Shown here: positions 14,298 through 23,648 of the stretch, one piece after another
Layout of the letters: every line of letters begins with the position of its first letter
Position numbering within the stretch: position 1 is the stretch's first letter
NCBI GenBank assembly: GCA_900541015.1
Contig: UQIB01000027.1
Span: 1 to 30,733 of the forward strand
Source: an uncultured Collinsella sp.
Lineage (GTDB): Bacteria > Actinomycetota > Coriobacteriia > Coriobacteriales > Coriobacteriaceae
Reading direction: 5' to 3'
DNA: 30,733 nt
Notes under the pieces: generated by a model
Seen by the model: only the letters and a program-made list of their open reading frames with translations
Databases searched by the model: none
What the model was told of the DNA's origin: nothing
Made by a program: the position numbers and the translations under genes

Positions 14298-17200
14298 CTA
14301 GTCATCATCACTGGCGCCCAGCTGCTGCAGCAGCATGAGTGCCGCGGCCACCGGGCCGGTGCCGTCGTTGGCGTCGAGGCCGCGGCCCAGGCCGCTGCCC
14401 GCGCCGGCGCCCGCCTTGTAGGGCACCGACAGCTTGCGGCTCTTGGGAAAGTTCACCGCGCCATAGCGGGTCTTAAGCTCAAAGGCCACCTTCTTGGGCA
14501 CGTCGACACCCAAAAACGTGATGCGACCACCGCTGAGCGTGACGCTCTCGAGCCCCAGGCGCTCGCCGCGAATACGAATGCGAGCGCGGTTGAACAAGTT
14601 GAGCCCCGCCAACGGAAGCTCACCGTGCGCAGCCTCGGTCTCCTCCTGCACCTCGTCGATACTCTCCAGGTCCTCAGCCGCCGCGAGCTTGCGGTACACG
14701 AGCACGCGCTGGTCCACCGCCGGCATGTACTCCTCGGACAAGAAGTAGTCGGCCGGCAGGTTGATGCCCACGCTCGCCGCCTCCACGCCGGCATCGTCGT
14801 CGCCGCGCGCCTCGGCCACGGCCTGTCCCAGCATCTGCGTAAACAGGTCAAAGCCCACGCTCGACAGGTTGCCGTGCTGCTCGGCACCCATGAGCGAACC
14901 GGCACCGCGGATCTCCAGGTCGCGCATGGCGATGCGCATGCCGCTGCCCAGGTCTTGGAACTCGGAAAGCGCGGTCAGGCGCGCCGTGGCCTCCTCGGTG
15001 AGCGGCAGCTCACCCGGGAACATAAAGTACGCGTATGCCTGCGTGGCCGAGCGGCCCACGCGGCCCTTGAGCTGGTAGAGCTGCGCCAGGCCCAAACGCT
15101 GCGAGTCCTCGATGATGAGCGTGTTGGCCGTTGCGTTGTCGATGCCGCTCTCCACGATGGTCGTGGCGATAAGCACGTCAATCTTCTTGGTCGCGAACTC
15201 AATCATCACGTCCTCGACCTCGCGCGGGCTCATCTTGCCGTGTGCCACACCCACGCGCGCCTCGGGCGCGGCCTCGTGCACGCGCGCCACAGCGTCATCG
15301 ATGGTCTTGACGCGGTTGGACACGTAATACACCTGACCGCCGCGGCCCACCTCCAGGCGAATCGCCGCACTCACCACGTCGGGGTCGTACTCCCCCACGT
15401 GCACGATCACGGGACGACGCCCGGTCGGCGGCGTGGTAATCAGGCTCATGTCGCGCACGCCGCTCGTGGCCATCTGCATGGTTCGCGGAATCGGCGTTGC
15501 CGAGAGCGTGAGCACGTCGATTTGCTCGCGCAGATTCTTGAGCTGCTCCTTGTGCTGCACGCCAAAGCGCTGCTCCTCGTCGATGATCACCAGGCCCAGG
15601 TTCTTGGGGTTCACATCGGCCGAAAGCAGACGGTGCGTGCCGATGAGCACATCAATCGTGCCCTCGGCAAACGCCTTGAGCGCGCGCTTTTGCTGCGCCG
15701 GCGTGCGGAAGCGGCTGAGCACCTCGACCTCCAGGCCAAACGGGGCAAAGCGCTCAAAGAATGTCTCGTAGTGCTGTTGGGCCAGAATGGTCGTGGGGCA
15801 GAGCACCATGACCTGGCGGCCGGAGTCCACGCACTTAAAGGCCGCGCGCAGGGCGACCTCGGTCTTGCCAAAGCCCACGTCGCCGCACAGTAGGCGGTCC
15901 ATGGGCTTGGGCGCCTCCATGTCGGCCTTGATGTCGGCGATAGCCTCCAGCTGGTCACGCGTCTCGTCGTAGGGGAAGCTCTCCTCCATCTCGATCTGCT
16001 CGGGCGTATCGGGCGGACAGGCGATACCGGTAATCGACGAGCGGCGCGTATACAGGTCGACCAGGTCAAACGCCAGCTTTTTGGCATTCTTGCGCGCCTT
16101 GTTGGTAGCCCGCGTCCAGTCGGCGGTGTTGAGCCTGGTCAGGCGCGGCTTGTCACCGTCGGGGCCAACGTAGCGCGTGATGCGGTCGACCTGCTCCAAC
16201 GGCACGTAGAGCTTGTCGCCATCGGCGTATTCCAGCAAAAAGTAGTCGCGTTCCTTGCCGCCCACTTCCTGGCGCGCAATCTCGCTAAAGAGCGCGATGC
16301 CGTGGGTAGCGTGCACCACGTAGTCGCCCGGCTTAAACGGGAAGGTGATCTGCGTAATGTCAACCTTGCGGCGGCTGCGCGCGCGGTTGGCATCCATGCG
16401 GGCGTTGAGGTCGGCGATCGAGAACACGGCCAGGTTGGCATCGGGCACCACCACGCCCTGCGGCAGGGCAGCGTCCACAAAGGTCACGCGCCCGCGCGAG
16501 ATGGTGGGCACGGCGGCGCCGGCGGCAGCCTGCGCGGCGCCCGCCTCGAGCGAGCGGGCGTTGAGCGCATCGGCGCGACGCTCGCGAATGGAAGCATGGG
16601 CCTCCTGGCGTGCGGCACGGTCGGCGGAATCCGCCGCCGCCACGCGCACGCGGTCGCCGATAGCGCCGGCGTTTTCGGGCGCCGCGGTCAGCGATTCCTC
16701 AAAGGTAATGCCCTCGTCGCCAAAGGTGAGCTCCATCGACTCGCGCGCACCGCGGTCGGGGATGGCAAACACGCAGGCATAGCGCTTGCCCACGACCTCC
16801 TGGATGCGCGTCATGAAACGGTTGTCCGAGCCTGCAATGGCAGGCTGCTCAATCTTGAGCTCGGCCGTCACCGCACCGCCGGCACGGATGAGGCTCACGT
16901 AGTTCAGGCGCTGTTGAGCACCAAAGTCGAGTTGCTGGGCACGCACGTACAGGCCGTCCAGACGGTCGACCCCCGCCTCGCCGGCACGTGCCTCGATATC
17001 CTCGTAGGCGCGCAGGCAATCGTCGAACAGCGAGCGCGGCTCGGACAGCACCACGAGCGCCTTTCCGCTCACATGCGACAGCGGGCTCACGGTCTGGCCG
17101 TACATCACCGGCAAAAAGCGGTCGAGCTCAGGCGTGACGATGCGCGCATCCACCATCTCGAGCAGCGCTGCCAACTTGCTGTCGTCCTGGCTGGCGCGGT

Positions 17201-17930
17201 AGAGCGCCACATGCATGTTGTGGACTGCCTCGTCGGTGAGTGCAAGCTCGCGACAGGGGAAGATCTCGATGCTGTCCTCGTTGCCGATGGTCTGGCCCGT
17301 TGAGCTCACCATGCGGCGGATGCGGTCGATCTCGTCGCCGAAGAACTCGATGCGCACGGGCGCCTTTTCCTGCGCGGGGAACACCTCGACGGTGTCGCCG
17401 TGCACGCGGAACAGGCCGGGCGCGTCGGCGGCGCCGGCATTGGTGTAGCCCATGCCCACCAAGCGCTGTGGCACCTCGTCAAAGGGAATCTCCTCGCCCA
17501 CCGCAAAGGTCGTGGACTCCCAGTAACGGCTCTCGACCGGCGGCACGCAGCGCAGCAGCGCGCGGGCCGAGGCGACCATGATGCAGTTGTCCCCGCGCAC
17601 GATGCGCCCGAGCGCCTCGCAGCGCTGGGCCACCACGGCATCGTCGGGCGCCTGTTCGCGCCAAGGGTAGTCCTTGCGCTCGGGAAAGCGGCACACGTGC
17701 GCCAGGCCCACATAGGCGGCCAGACTGCGTGCGGCGCGATCGGCCGCGTCCTCGCCGCTCACGATATAGACCGTCGGGCGCGGACGACGCGCAAACTGGG
17801 CGGCGGCCATAAGCGTTCGGCCCGACTGAGACACGGCCAGCGTCACGTCCTCGCCAGAATCGAGCCCGGCCTCGACGGTCTGCAGCGCCTCGGCAGTGTA
17901 GAGCTGCGCGGCTATACGGTGAATGAGCAT
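14298..17930 (-). CDS. mfd: Transcription-repair coupling factor Mfd, 1210 aa
   Basis: This large cytosolic translocase pushes RNA polymerase off damaged DNA and recruits UvrA. Its UvrB-like N-terminal part includes EDAADRAARSLAAYVG, RFPERKDYPWRE and HGDTVEVFPAQ. The RNA-polymerase-interacting region near residue 505 reads PGDYVVHATHGIALF. The RecG-like motor has Walker A GDVGFGKTEVA (about 680), the DEEQ box IIDEEQRFGVQHKE (about 785) and TATPIPRTMQ. The C-terminal half carries ESGIDNATANTLII and QLYQLKGRVGRS. I chose ATG 17928-17930 because GGAGGAA precedes it; the frame opens 9 codons earlier inside an upstream terminator. Length is normal. Confidence 0.97.
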   Translation of the reverse strand: MLIHRIAAQLYTAEALQTVEAGLDSGEDVTLAVSQSGRTLMAAAQFARRPRPTVYIVSGEDAADRAARSLAAYVGLAHVCRFPERKDYPWREQAPDDAVVAQRCEALGRIVRGDNCIMVASARALLRCVPPVESRYWESTTFAVGEEIPFDEVPQRLVGMGYTNAGAADAPGLFRVHGDTVEVFPAQEKAPVRIEFFGDEIDRIRRMVSSTGQTIGNEDSIEIFPCRELALTDEAVHNMHVALYRASQDDSKLAALLEMVDARIVTPELDRFLPVMYGQTVSPLSHVSGKALVVLSEPRSLFDDCLRAYEDIEARAGEAGVDRLDGLYVRAQQLDFGAQQRLNYVSLIRAGGAVTAELKIEQPAIAGSDNRFMTRIQEVVGKRYACVFAIPDRGARESMELTFGDEGITFEESLTAAPENAGAIGDRVRVAAADSADRAARQEAHASIRERRADALNARSLEAGAAQAAAGAAVPTISRGRVTFVDAALPQGVVVPDANLAVFSIADLNARMDANRARSRRKVDITQITFPFKPGDYVVHATHGIALFSEIARQEVGGKERDYFLLEYADGDKLYVPLEQVDRITRYVGPDGDKPRLTRLNTADWTRATNKARKNAKKLAFDLVDLYTRRSSITGIACPPDTPEQIEMEESFPYDETRDQLEAIADIKADMEAPKPMDRLLCGDVGFGKTEVALRAAFKCVDSGRQVMVLCPTTILAQQHYETFFERFAPFGLEVEVLSRFRTPAQQKRALKAFAEGTIDVLIGTHRLLSADVNPKNLGLVIIDEEQRFGVQHKEQLKNLREQIDVLTLSATPIPRTMQMATSGVRDMSLITTPPTGRRPVIVHVGEYDPDVVSAAIRLEVGRGGQVYYVSNRVKTIDDAVARVHEAAPEARVGVAHGKMSPREVEDVMIEFATKKIDVLIATTIVESGIDNATANTLIIEDSQRLGLAQLYQLKGRVGRSATQAYAYFMFPGELPLTEEATARLTALSEFQDLGSGMRIAMRDLEIRGAGSLMGAEQHGNLSSVGFDLFTQMLGQAVAEARGDDDAGVEAASVGINLPADYFLSEEYMPAVDQRVLVYRKLAAAEDLESIDEVQEETEAAHGELPLAGLNLFNRARIRIRGERLGLESVTLSGGRITFLGVDVPKKVAFELKTRYGAVNFPKSRKLSVPYKAGAGAGSGLGRGLDANDGTGPVAAALMLLQQLGASDDD

Positions 17931-17955
17931 GCTGTTCCTCCGGCATTGCAACGCC

Positions 17956-17983
17956 AAAAGCCCGCCGAGGCAAGCTCGGCGGG
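17956..17983 (-). terminator. Hairpin terminator just before mfd
   Basis: CCCGCCGAG (17961-17969) pairs perfectly with 17975-17983 around 5 bases, followed on the minus strand by CTTTT. It ends about 20 bases before the mfd ribosome site, so it acts as leader attenuator for mfd or terminator for upstream transcripts. Confidence 0.65.
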
Positions 17984-18060
17984 TCGTCCGTCAAATTCGT
18001 TGTCTGTCATGGTAGCGCATGAAGAGGACTCCAGCTCAGGCGTACCCCCAGCCCCGCAAC

Positions 18061-18081
18061 AAAAACGCCAGATAGAACTGG
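18061..18081 (-). terminator. Weak terminator-like site after the ATP-grasp gene
   Basis: A short CCAG/CTGG stem is followed by GCGTTTTTG on the minus strand. The downstream words (CTGGCGTTTTT then GCGGGGCTGGG) repeat those of the strong terminator at 19771-19801, suggesting a degraded copy. The interval 17984-18152 holds nothing else I can support. Confidence 0.35.
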
Positions 18082-18152
18082 ACTCGCCGGCTTCGCCAAA
18101 ATCTCCCCGTCACGTCGAACGCCGCAACCACGGAAAGCTCCCCAAGAAACGG

Positions 18153-19619
18153 CTATTCCTCAAAAAAGCTCGCAACGTTCAAACGGCTCGTCCACTCTCC
18201 TATGGTGTTGGCAAAGCCGACGCGTGTGTACACGCCCGCAAAACGGCCGCGATACAGGTACAGGCCTTCCATATTAGAAGCGGGCGCAAAACCAAGATCA
18301 TCCACAAGTCCTTTGGGCGCCCCTCCTCGATGCGGCCCATCGACAAGCGTTCCGCGCAAGCAGGGAGTCTGATACTGCTGAGCATACTCCTGCACAATCG
18401 CCCCAGCGGCCGCAGCACGAGCAAGCACCTGGGACCATTCCTGTTCCGTGGCATCCAAACCAGCGACAACGCCAACCGCATTGTAGCCGCCGCACGGCTT
18501 GACGATCCATCGGTCCTTTTCGGCAAATCTCGACAACTGGGTGCTTTCGTCCAAAATCTCGGTATAGGGCACATGCTCCCGTACAAACGATTGCTCCTCC
18601 GGGCTCAACAAGGACTGCCCGGCTCGAGACCATAGAAATGCAAATACGGTCTTAGTCGCACACGGCCACGTTCTAAATCCCCCGACGATGCACGCGATCC
18701 CTTCTTGAACCGCCTCAATTAAGGCCGAGCGTCCATCGCACGGCTTATCCCACAACTCGCCAGTCACCGCGCGCCGCCAAACGCAATCAATAGGGCCGAC
18801 GGCATCGCACAGCCGCCTAGCACCGCCCTCGCCTTCGCCAATCCGCAGGTCGCGCACATCCGCAAAGCGTGCGACTACACCCCGCCGTCTCATAAGGTCG
18901 ACAAAATGAGCCGCATCTTCCAAGTCGATGCTTTCCGAATAGTCGACGATTGCCACCGAAGCGGGATATATCTTTGATTGCGGTGCATAAAACCCCTCGT
19001 CAACGTGGGCCCCGTCGTCCGATCGCGCACTATCCTCGGTGCGGCGAGGATGGGCCAGTTTCCACTCTGCATAGGTCTCAAACAATGCATCTATCCAGCT
19101 ACCGCACAAATCGTACTGCCGAAAGCCGGGGTGGTCTGATGCAAACTCCTCAAAGGAAGGCGTCATTCGCACTGCCTGGCAGACCGCATCGGTCACTACC
19201 ATTCCGGCACTGCCGTCGGTATTGAGCTCGCAAAACGTATACGAACCGGTGTCCTCGTCAAGAAAGATATCAACGCGCGCAAGGGGAATCTGGCAATCAT
19301 AGCCGGCATCCATAGCGCACAGGTCAGCAAAAGCCGGATCCATGCGAAACCACGCACGCACGGAGGTATCGGAACAAAACGCCCGCGTCACCTTGTCCAT
19401 AATGCCGTACATGCGCTCGGCGGCCTCCTTAAGAATCGCCGTCATATCCTTGTCGAATATCTTTGGCGTCAGAGCCCAGGGCGCAGGGTCGCCATGGTAG
19501 AGCGCGTGGGTTTGAGACAAGTATTCGTCGCCTTTACGCCGACCAGGTAGGTCGCCTTCGCGCGTGCGCACGATGCGCTCAAAGTCATCCTCGAGCTCTC
19601 GCGTCTTCGATGTTGCCAC
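18153..19619 (-). CDS. Glutathionylspermidine-synthase-like ATP-grasp protein, 488 aa
   Basis: It resembles the ATP-grasp ligase half of glutathionylspermidine synthase and related circularly permuted ATP-grasp proteins, which join a carboxylate to an amine using ATP. Visible parts are the nucleotide/metal region YTFCELNTDGSAGM (about 128-141), a Rossmann-like middle (SVAIVDYSESIDLEDAAHFVDLMRRRGVVARF), and WIVKPCGGYNAVGVVAG (near 370) with a later EYAQQYQTP. No amidase domain is attached. I chose the GTG at 19617-19619 because GGAGG lies 5 bases before it, overlapping an in-frame ATG four codons upstream. Its base composition looks lower in GC than mfd. The substrate is unknown. Confidence 0.72.
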   Translation of the reverse strand: MATSKTRELEDDFERIVRTREGDLPGRRKGDEYLSQTHALYHGDPAPWALTPKIFDKDMTAILKEAAERMYGIMDKVTRAFCSDTSVRAWFRMDPAFADLCAMDAGYDCQIPLARVDIFLDEDTGSYTFCELNTDGSAGMVVTDAVCQAVRMTPSFEEFASDHPGFRQYDLCGSWIDALFETYAEWKLAHPRRTEDSARSDDGAHVDEGFYAPQSKIYPASVAIVDYSESIDLEDAAHFVDLMRRRGVVARFADVRDLRIGEGEGGARRLCDAVGPIDCVWRRAVTGELWDKPCDGRSALIEAVQEGIACIVGGFRTWPCATKTVFAFLWSRAGQSLLSPEEQSFVREHVPYTEILDESTQLSRFAEKDRWIVKPCGGYNAVGVVAGLDATEQEWSQVLARAAAAGAIVQEYAQQYQTPCLRGTLVDGPHRGGAPKGLVDDLGFAPASNMEGLYLYRGRFAGVYTRVGFANTIGEWTSRLNVASFFEE

Positions 19620-19770
19620 GTTACCCTCCATTGCTTGATTTTTTGCTCATGCTACGCCAGCACGCCACGACTTCGGCGCGCTTGAATTGGCTTCTAAATT
19701 AGCAACACATTTTTGCATGGGGCGGCAGGCGGCAACATATACTCCTGTTCAAGCGCATGCCCAGCCCCGC

Positions 19771-19801
19771 AAAAAACGCCAGACGGACAAGCCGCCTGGC
19801 G
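19771..19801 (-). terminator. Intrinsic terminator of the zinc-ribbon protein gene
   Basis: Stem CGCCAG-a-CGG (19777-19786) with CCG-c-CTGGCG (19792-19801) around a 5-base loop, followed by six T on the minus strand. It lies 26 bases after the stop at 19828. Confidence 0.88.
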
Positions 19802-19827
19802 CTATCAGAGTGAGCTATACGCCGAGT

Positions 19828-20874
19828 CTAGTCGTAGACGCCCATTTTAAGCAGCATGAATGTCGGGGCGCCGTCACCCTGCGCGACGCGGACCGTACAA
19901 GTCTCGGTACGGCCCATGGATGCGTCCGCTTGAATTGCGGCGATGAACTGGTCCTTCGGCAGGCCGTAGGTGCTCTCGGGGATGTCGGAAGGAAGTAACA
20001 TACCGCCAGCACTGTAGACCTCATAGGTAAGCTCGTAGGTGTTGTCGCCAAGGTCAGTCGCGCCCGTAACGATGGCACATGGTGGGTTGTAATTTCCCTG
20101 GCCGTATTCTTGCTTGAGATACAAATACCCGTCATGCGCTTCGGCTGAATCAGGAATCGCTTGCCCCTCCGGCGTTCTGTCATAAGTCATATCGGCATCG
20201 GAAAGCGTCAGGCCCGTCAAGCGGTTGAGTTCCCTATTGACCGCATCAGTCGCCACACGCTGGCGATTGCCGTTGTCATAGTCACCCTTCTCGATTCGAT
20301 ACGGCGCGTTGTCAATAAAATGGCACCAGATAAACTTAACCAGCTTGTATTTCTCGTCATCCGAAAGGCCGTCAGTCGAATCGAAGCCGCCCGCCTGATA
20401 CCAGTCCAGATCGAAGTGTTCCTCCGTAAAGTTCGACAGGAACAGATTCGCGGCGGCATAGGTTGCCTGGTCATTGAGGTCGACTTTTACGCTGCTGCCG
20501 GTCTGCTCAGGCTCATCCGCCTCATCCTCGTCGGCGGCAGGCTTCTCCTTGGCGCTTCCCTCGTCCTTGTGCTCGGCCGAGCCCTCGTCGGACCCAAGTA
20601 CCGTAATCTGCGATGAATTGCCCTGCCCAAGCGGACCCAGCACGCCGGTCAGCGCCAGAGCGGCACTGCCGGCAACGAGCACGCCCACCACGCACATGCC
20701 GACAATCACCGCGCGCTTATGTGACTTCTTCTGCACGGGAGGCATCCCTGCCGCCGGCATCGATGCGGGCTCAGCAGGCGCGGCCGCCGGAGAGGCAGCG
20801 CCCATGCGCGCCCCGCAGTTCGTGCAAAAATCGGTTCCGTCGGGCATCTCGGAGCCACACTTGGTGCAAAACAT
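19828..20874 (-). CDS. Zinc-ribbon, single-span membrane protein of unknown function, 348 aa
   Basis: The N terminus is a double-CxxC zinc ribbon: MFCTKCGSEMPDG then FCTNCG (Cys3, 6, 17, 20). An Ala/Pro-rich linker and basic KKSHKR lead to one transmembrane helix (about 54-80), so the ribbon faces the cytosol and the rest is outside. An acidic low-complexity stalk (about 90-125, SDEGSAEHKDEGSAKEK) is followed by a folded domain of about 220 residues that I do not recognise. ATG 20872-20874 gives the usual zinc-ribbon N terminus; an in-frame ATG ten codons upstream lacks better support. It follows nth on the same strand with 118 bases between, and has its own terminator. Function is unknown. 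Confidence 0.8.
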   Translation of the reverse strand: MFCTKCGSEMPDGTDFCTNCGARMGAASPAAAPAEPASMPAAGMPPVQKKSHKRAVIVGMCVVGVLVAGSAALALTGVLGPLGQGNSSQITVLGSDEGSAEHKDEGSAKEKPAADEDEADEPEQTGSSVKVDLNDQATYAAANLFLSNFTEEHFDLDWYQAGGFDSTDGLSDDEKYKLVKFIWCHFIDNAPYRIEKGDYDNGNRQRVATDAVNRELNRLTGLTLSDADMTYDRTPEGQAIPDSAEAHDGYLYLKQEYGQGNYNPPCAIVTGATDLGDNTYELTYEVYSAGGMLLPSDIPESTYGLPKDQFIAAIQADASMGRTETCTVRVAQGDGAPTFMLLKMGVYD

Positions 20875-20992
20875 ATTCGGGCATCCCCTTACAACAAACG
20901 GCATCTGCCGTCATCATATTGAGCCCTCGCGACCCAAATGTGTTGCGCAACATTGTCCAAAGCCTTCGGACGCCGGCAAAACGTGCCGGGCC

Positions 20993-21658
20993 CTACCCCG
21001 TCGCGCGCACGCTGGGGCAAAGGTCTGCCAGCGGGCACTCGTCGCACTTGGGTTTGCGGGCGTCGCAGATCTCGCGACCGAAGGTGATCCACTGGTGATT
21101 GACCGACTCCCAATACTCGTGCGGCAAGATCTTGAGCAGATCCTGCTCGGTCTTGAGCGGCTCTTTGGCGTGCGTCTTGGGGCTCAACATCAGGCGGTGT
21201 GCGATGCGGTTGACATGCGTATCGACCGCGATGCCCTCGACAATGCCAAACCCCACGTTGAGCACGATGTTCGCCGTCTTGCGCCCCACGCCCGGCAGCT
21301 TTACAAGCTCCTTCATGTCGGCCGGCACCTCGCCGCCGTAGTCGGCAACGATCATCTGCGCGGCCTCCACGGCGTGCTTGGCCTTACTCTTATAAAAGCC
21401 GAGTGACTTAATGGTGTCCGCCACGTCGGTCACACTTGCCCCGGCCATGACCTCGGGCGTTGGCCACTGGGCAAACAGTTGGGGTGTCACCTTGTTGACC
21501 TGCGCGTCGGTCGTCTGAGCCGAGAGCAGTACCGCGATGAGCAGCCTAAAGGGATTCTCGTGGTCCAAGAAGCACTCGACCGGGCCATAGCGACGGTTAA
21601 GGCGCTCACACACCTCGATGGCGCGCTCGCGTTTGGCGGCATTGGTCTCGCGTGGCAT
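20993..21658 (-). CDS. nth: Endonuclease III (DNA glycosylase/AP lyase), 221 aa
   Basis: It removes oxidised pyrimidines and cuts at abasic sites in base-excision repair. The helix-hairpin-helix LPGVGRKTANIVL carries the catalytic Lys127, and VDTHVNRIAHRL the catalytic Asp146. The C terminus has the [4Fe-4S] cluster cysteines with spacing C-x6-C-x2-C-x5-C (CDARKPKCDECPLADLC). I chose ATG 21656-21658, preceded by GGGGAG; the open frame continues upstream into the ABC gene but without homology. It starts 64 bases after the ABC exporter stop on the same strand. Confidence 0.96.
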   Translation of the reverse strand: MPRETNAAKRERAIEVCERLNRRYGPVECFLDHENPFRLLIAVLLSAQTTDAQVNKVTPQLFAQWPTPEVMAGASVTDVADTIKSLGFYKSKAKHAVEAAQMIVADYGGEVPADMKELVKLPGVGRKTANIVLNVGFGIVEGIAVDTHVNRIAHRLMLSPKTHAKEPLKTEQDLLKILPHEYWESVNHQWITFGREICDARKPKCDECPLADLCPSVRATG

Positions 21659-21722
21659 AACGACTCCCCGGCTCGGCAGAAACATAACTTCACGGAAACG
21701 ATTGTCCCACGTACAGGGGGCT

Positions 21723-23525
21723 TTAAGCCTCCAAAAATGCGCCAGTCTGGCGACCCCACAGGCTTGCATACTCGCCGCCCGCCTCGACAAGCTGCGCATG
21801 CGTACCGTCCTCGACAATCTCGCCGTCCGCCAGCACCACGATGCGGTCGAGCGCCGCCACGGTGGACAGGCGATGCGCCACCACAATGGAGGTGCGGCCG
21901 CGCATCAGGTTCTCGAGCGCCTCCTGCACCAGCGCCTCGGACTCACTGTCCAGGGCAGAGGTCGCCTCGTCGAGCACCAGGATCGGCGCGTCGGTAAGAA
22001 TCGCACGGGCGATGGCCACGCGCTGGCGTTGGCCGCCCGAAAGCTTAACGCCGCGCTCGCCCACCATGGTGTCAAAGCCATGGGGTAGACGGTCGATAAA
22101 CTCCAGGGCATTGGCCAGGCGCGCGGCCTCGCGAATCTGCTCATCAGTGGCGTTGGGACGACCGTAGGCAATGTTTTCGCGAATGGAGCGGTGGAACAGC
22201 AGCGCCTCCTGCGGCACGTAGGCAACCTGGCGGCGCAGGCTCTGCTGCGTGCAGCGCGAGACATCCTGACCGTCCACGAGTACGCGGCCGCCCTGCACAT
22301 CGTCCAGGCGCAGCAGCAGCTTGGTGAGCGTCGTCTTACCCGAGCCCGATTTGCCCACCAGGCCCACGCGCTGGCCCGCCGCCACATGAAGCGTCAGGTC
22401 ATCGAACACGCTCTCACCCGCCGCAGCGTCACGGTACGCAAAGCTCAGGTGCTCAAAATCAATCGCGCCCTCGCCCACCTTGAGCTCGGGAGCATGCTCG
22501 TCGTCTGCCACCAGGCGCGGCTCGTCCAGCACGCGCGTCATCTCGGCGGCGTCACCCAGCGCGCGGTTGATGCGCTGCATCATGGAGCTCACGTAGTTGA
22601 GACGCATGGTGAGGTTGTACGTATAGGTAAAGATCATGACGAGCGCGCCGGCCGAGATGCCAAACCACGCGTTGCCGCCCGCCACGAACACACTCACCAC
22701 GGCCATGGTGATGACGATAAGGCCCGAGGTCGTAAAGTTGCGCTGCATCATGGCGTGCATCGAGACCGTCTCGGCGTCGCGCGCGGCACGGTCGGCGGTA
22801 TCGAATAGGTCGCGCTCAAAGTCCTCGCGCCCGCAGGTCTTGACGACCAGGATGTTCGTGACCGCGTCGGACAGCACGCCCGAGAGCTTGTTTTGCGCGG
22901 CGGACGTCGCGGCCGAAAGCGGCATGATGCGCTTATACATAAGCCAGACAAACGCGATGTAGACGACCATGATGCACACCAGGATCACGGTAAACGTCGG
23001 CACCACCGGGGCAAGCGCGGCCACGGTGCAGACGACCGAGGTGATGGTGGGGATGAGCGAATACACCGTCACGTCGACCAGACCCGTGTAGCCGCTCATA
23101 AAACGGCTCGTCTGGCTCACGAGCGATCCACCAAAGCGGCTGGTGTGGAATGTCATGGATTGATTGGAAAGCGTGTCAAAGCACAGGCGCGCTAGGTGAT
23201 AGTTGCCCGCAATCTCGAGCTTGTAGACGGTGTAGTCCTGCAGCTTGGAGAGGATCTGGCCCACCAGATTAACGAGCACGAGCGCCAGAATGTAAGGGCC
23301 AAAGACCTCAAACACCTGGTCGGCTGACACGGGGCCGGCCTGGACACGGTCGACGATGAGGGCCATCACATAGGTGTTGGCAAACGTGAGCAAAAAGATG
23401 TAGCCCGCCGACGAGAACACCGAGAGAAAGACGATCAGCGGCTGCGTGCGCGTGACGTCCCAAAAACGCTGCAGCGTGCGGCGCACGGTGGAGCGTTTGA
23501 GCGGACTGGTGCTTCTCTGAGACAT
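21723..23525 (-). CDS. ABC exporter, fused permease/ATPase half-transporter, 600 aa
   Basis: The N-terminal 320 residues form a six-helix type-1 exporter domain, starting near PLIVFLSVFSSAGYIFLLTF. The C-terminal ATPase has Walker A VGKSGSGKTTLTKLL (about 390), Q-loop VAYVPQEALLFH, signature LSGGQRQRVAIARAIL (about 492), Walker B ILVLDEATSALDSE and the switch His in VAHRLSTV. All catalytic residues are present. The start ATG 23523-23525 has GAAAGGAA upstream. There is one gene only, so it works as a homodimer or with a partner elsewhere. The substrate could be lipid, peptide or drug and cannot be told. Confidence 0.95.
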   Translation of the reverse strand: MSQRSTSPLKRSTVRRTLQRFWDVTRTQPLIVFLSVFSSAGYIFLLTFANTYVMALIVDRVQAGPVSADQVFEVFGPYILALVLVNLVGQILSKLQDYTVYKLEIAGNYHLARLCFDTLSNQSMTFHTSRFGGSLVSQTSRFMSGYTGLVDVTVYSLIPTITSVVCTVAALAPVVPTFTVILVCIMVVYIAFVWLMYKRIMPLSAATSAAQNKLSGVLSDAVTNILVVKTCGREDFERDLFDTADRAARDAETVSMHAMMQRNFTTSGLIVITMAVVSVFVAGGNAWFGISAGALVMIFTYTYNLTMRLNYVSSMMQRINRALGDAAEMTRVLDEPRLVADDEHAPELKVGEGAIDFEHLSFAYRDAAAGESVFDDLTLHVAAGQRVGLVGKSGSGKTTLTKLLLRLDDVQGGRVLVDGQDVSRCTQQSLRRQVAYVPQEALLFHRSIRENIAYGRPNATDEQIREAARLANALEFIDRLPHGFDTMVGERGVKLSGGQRQRVAIARAILTDAPILVLDEATSALDSESEALVQEALENLMRGRTSIVVAHRLSTVAALDRIVVLADGEIVEDGTHAQLVEAGGEYASLWGRQTGAFLEA

Positions 23526-23648
23526 GGGCTTCCTTTCGCATCTGATAGGGTGAAACGCCATTGTTGCACATTGAAGCGCGCTTCAGGCAAGTGCGACGCG
23601 AAAGCGCCGCGCCCCGCGCCTGCGCAGACGCCCCGCCGCCAGGCGCAG

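Noticed and set aside
12937..14301. Plus-strand open frame of 454 codons
   Set aside because: It spans two minus-strand genes with intact active-site motifs and shows no domain.
14265..15893. Plus-strand open frame of 542 codons opposite mfd
   Set aside because: It is antisense to a certain gene, has no recognisable domain and a His/Arg/Leu-rich make-up typical of reverse reading of GC-rich codons.
17912..18010. Possible 32-residue leader peptide before mfd on the minus strand
   Set aside because: It has no ribosome site and its middle is the terminator stem; kept only as a remote possibility.
20905..20992. Terminator after nth
   Set aside because: Small stems (CCGGC/GCCGG and GTCC/GGAC) exist but none has a T-run in the right direction.
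23572..23585. Perfect 14-bp palindrome TGAAGCGCGCTTCA between rmuC and the ABC gene
   Set aside because: Short, single, GC-rich and not tied to a promoter; could be chance.
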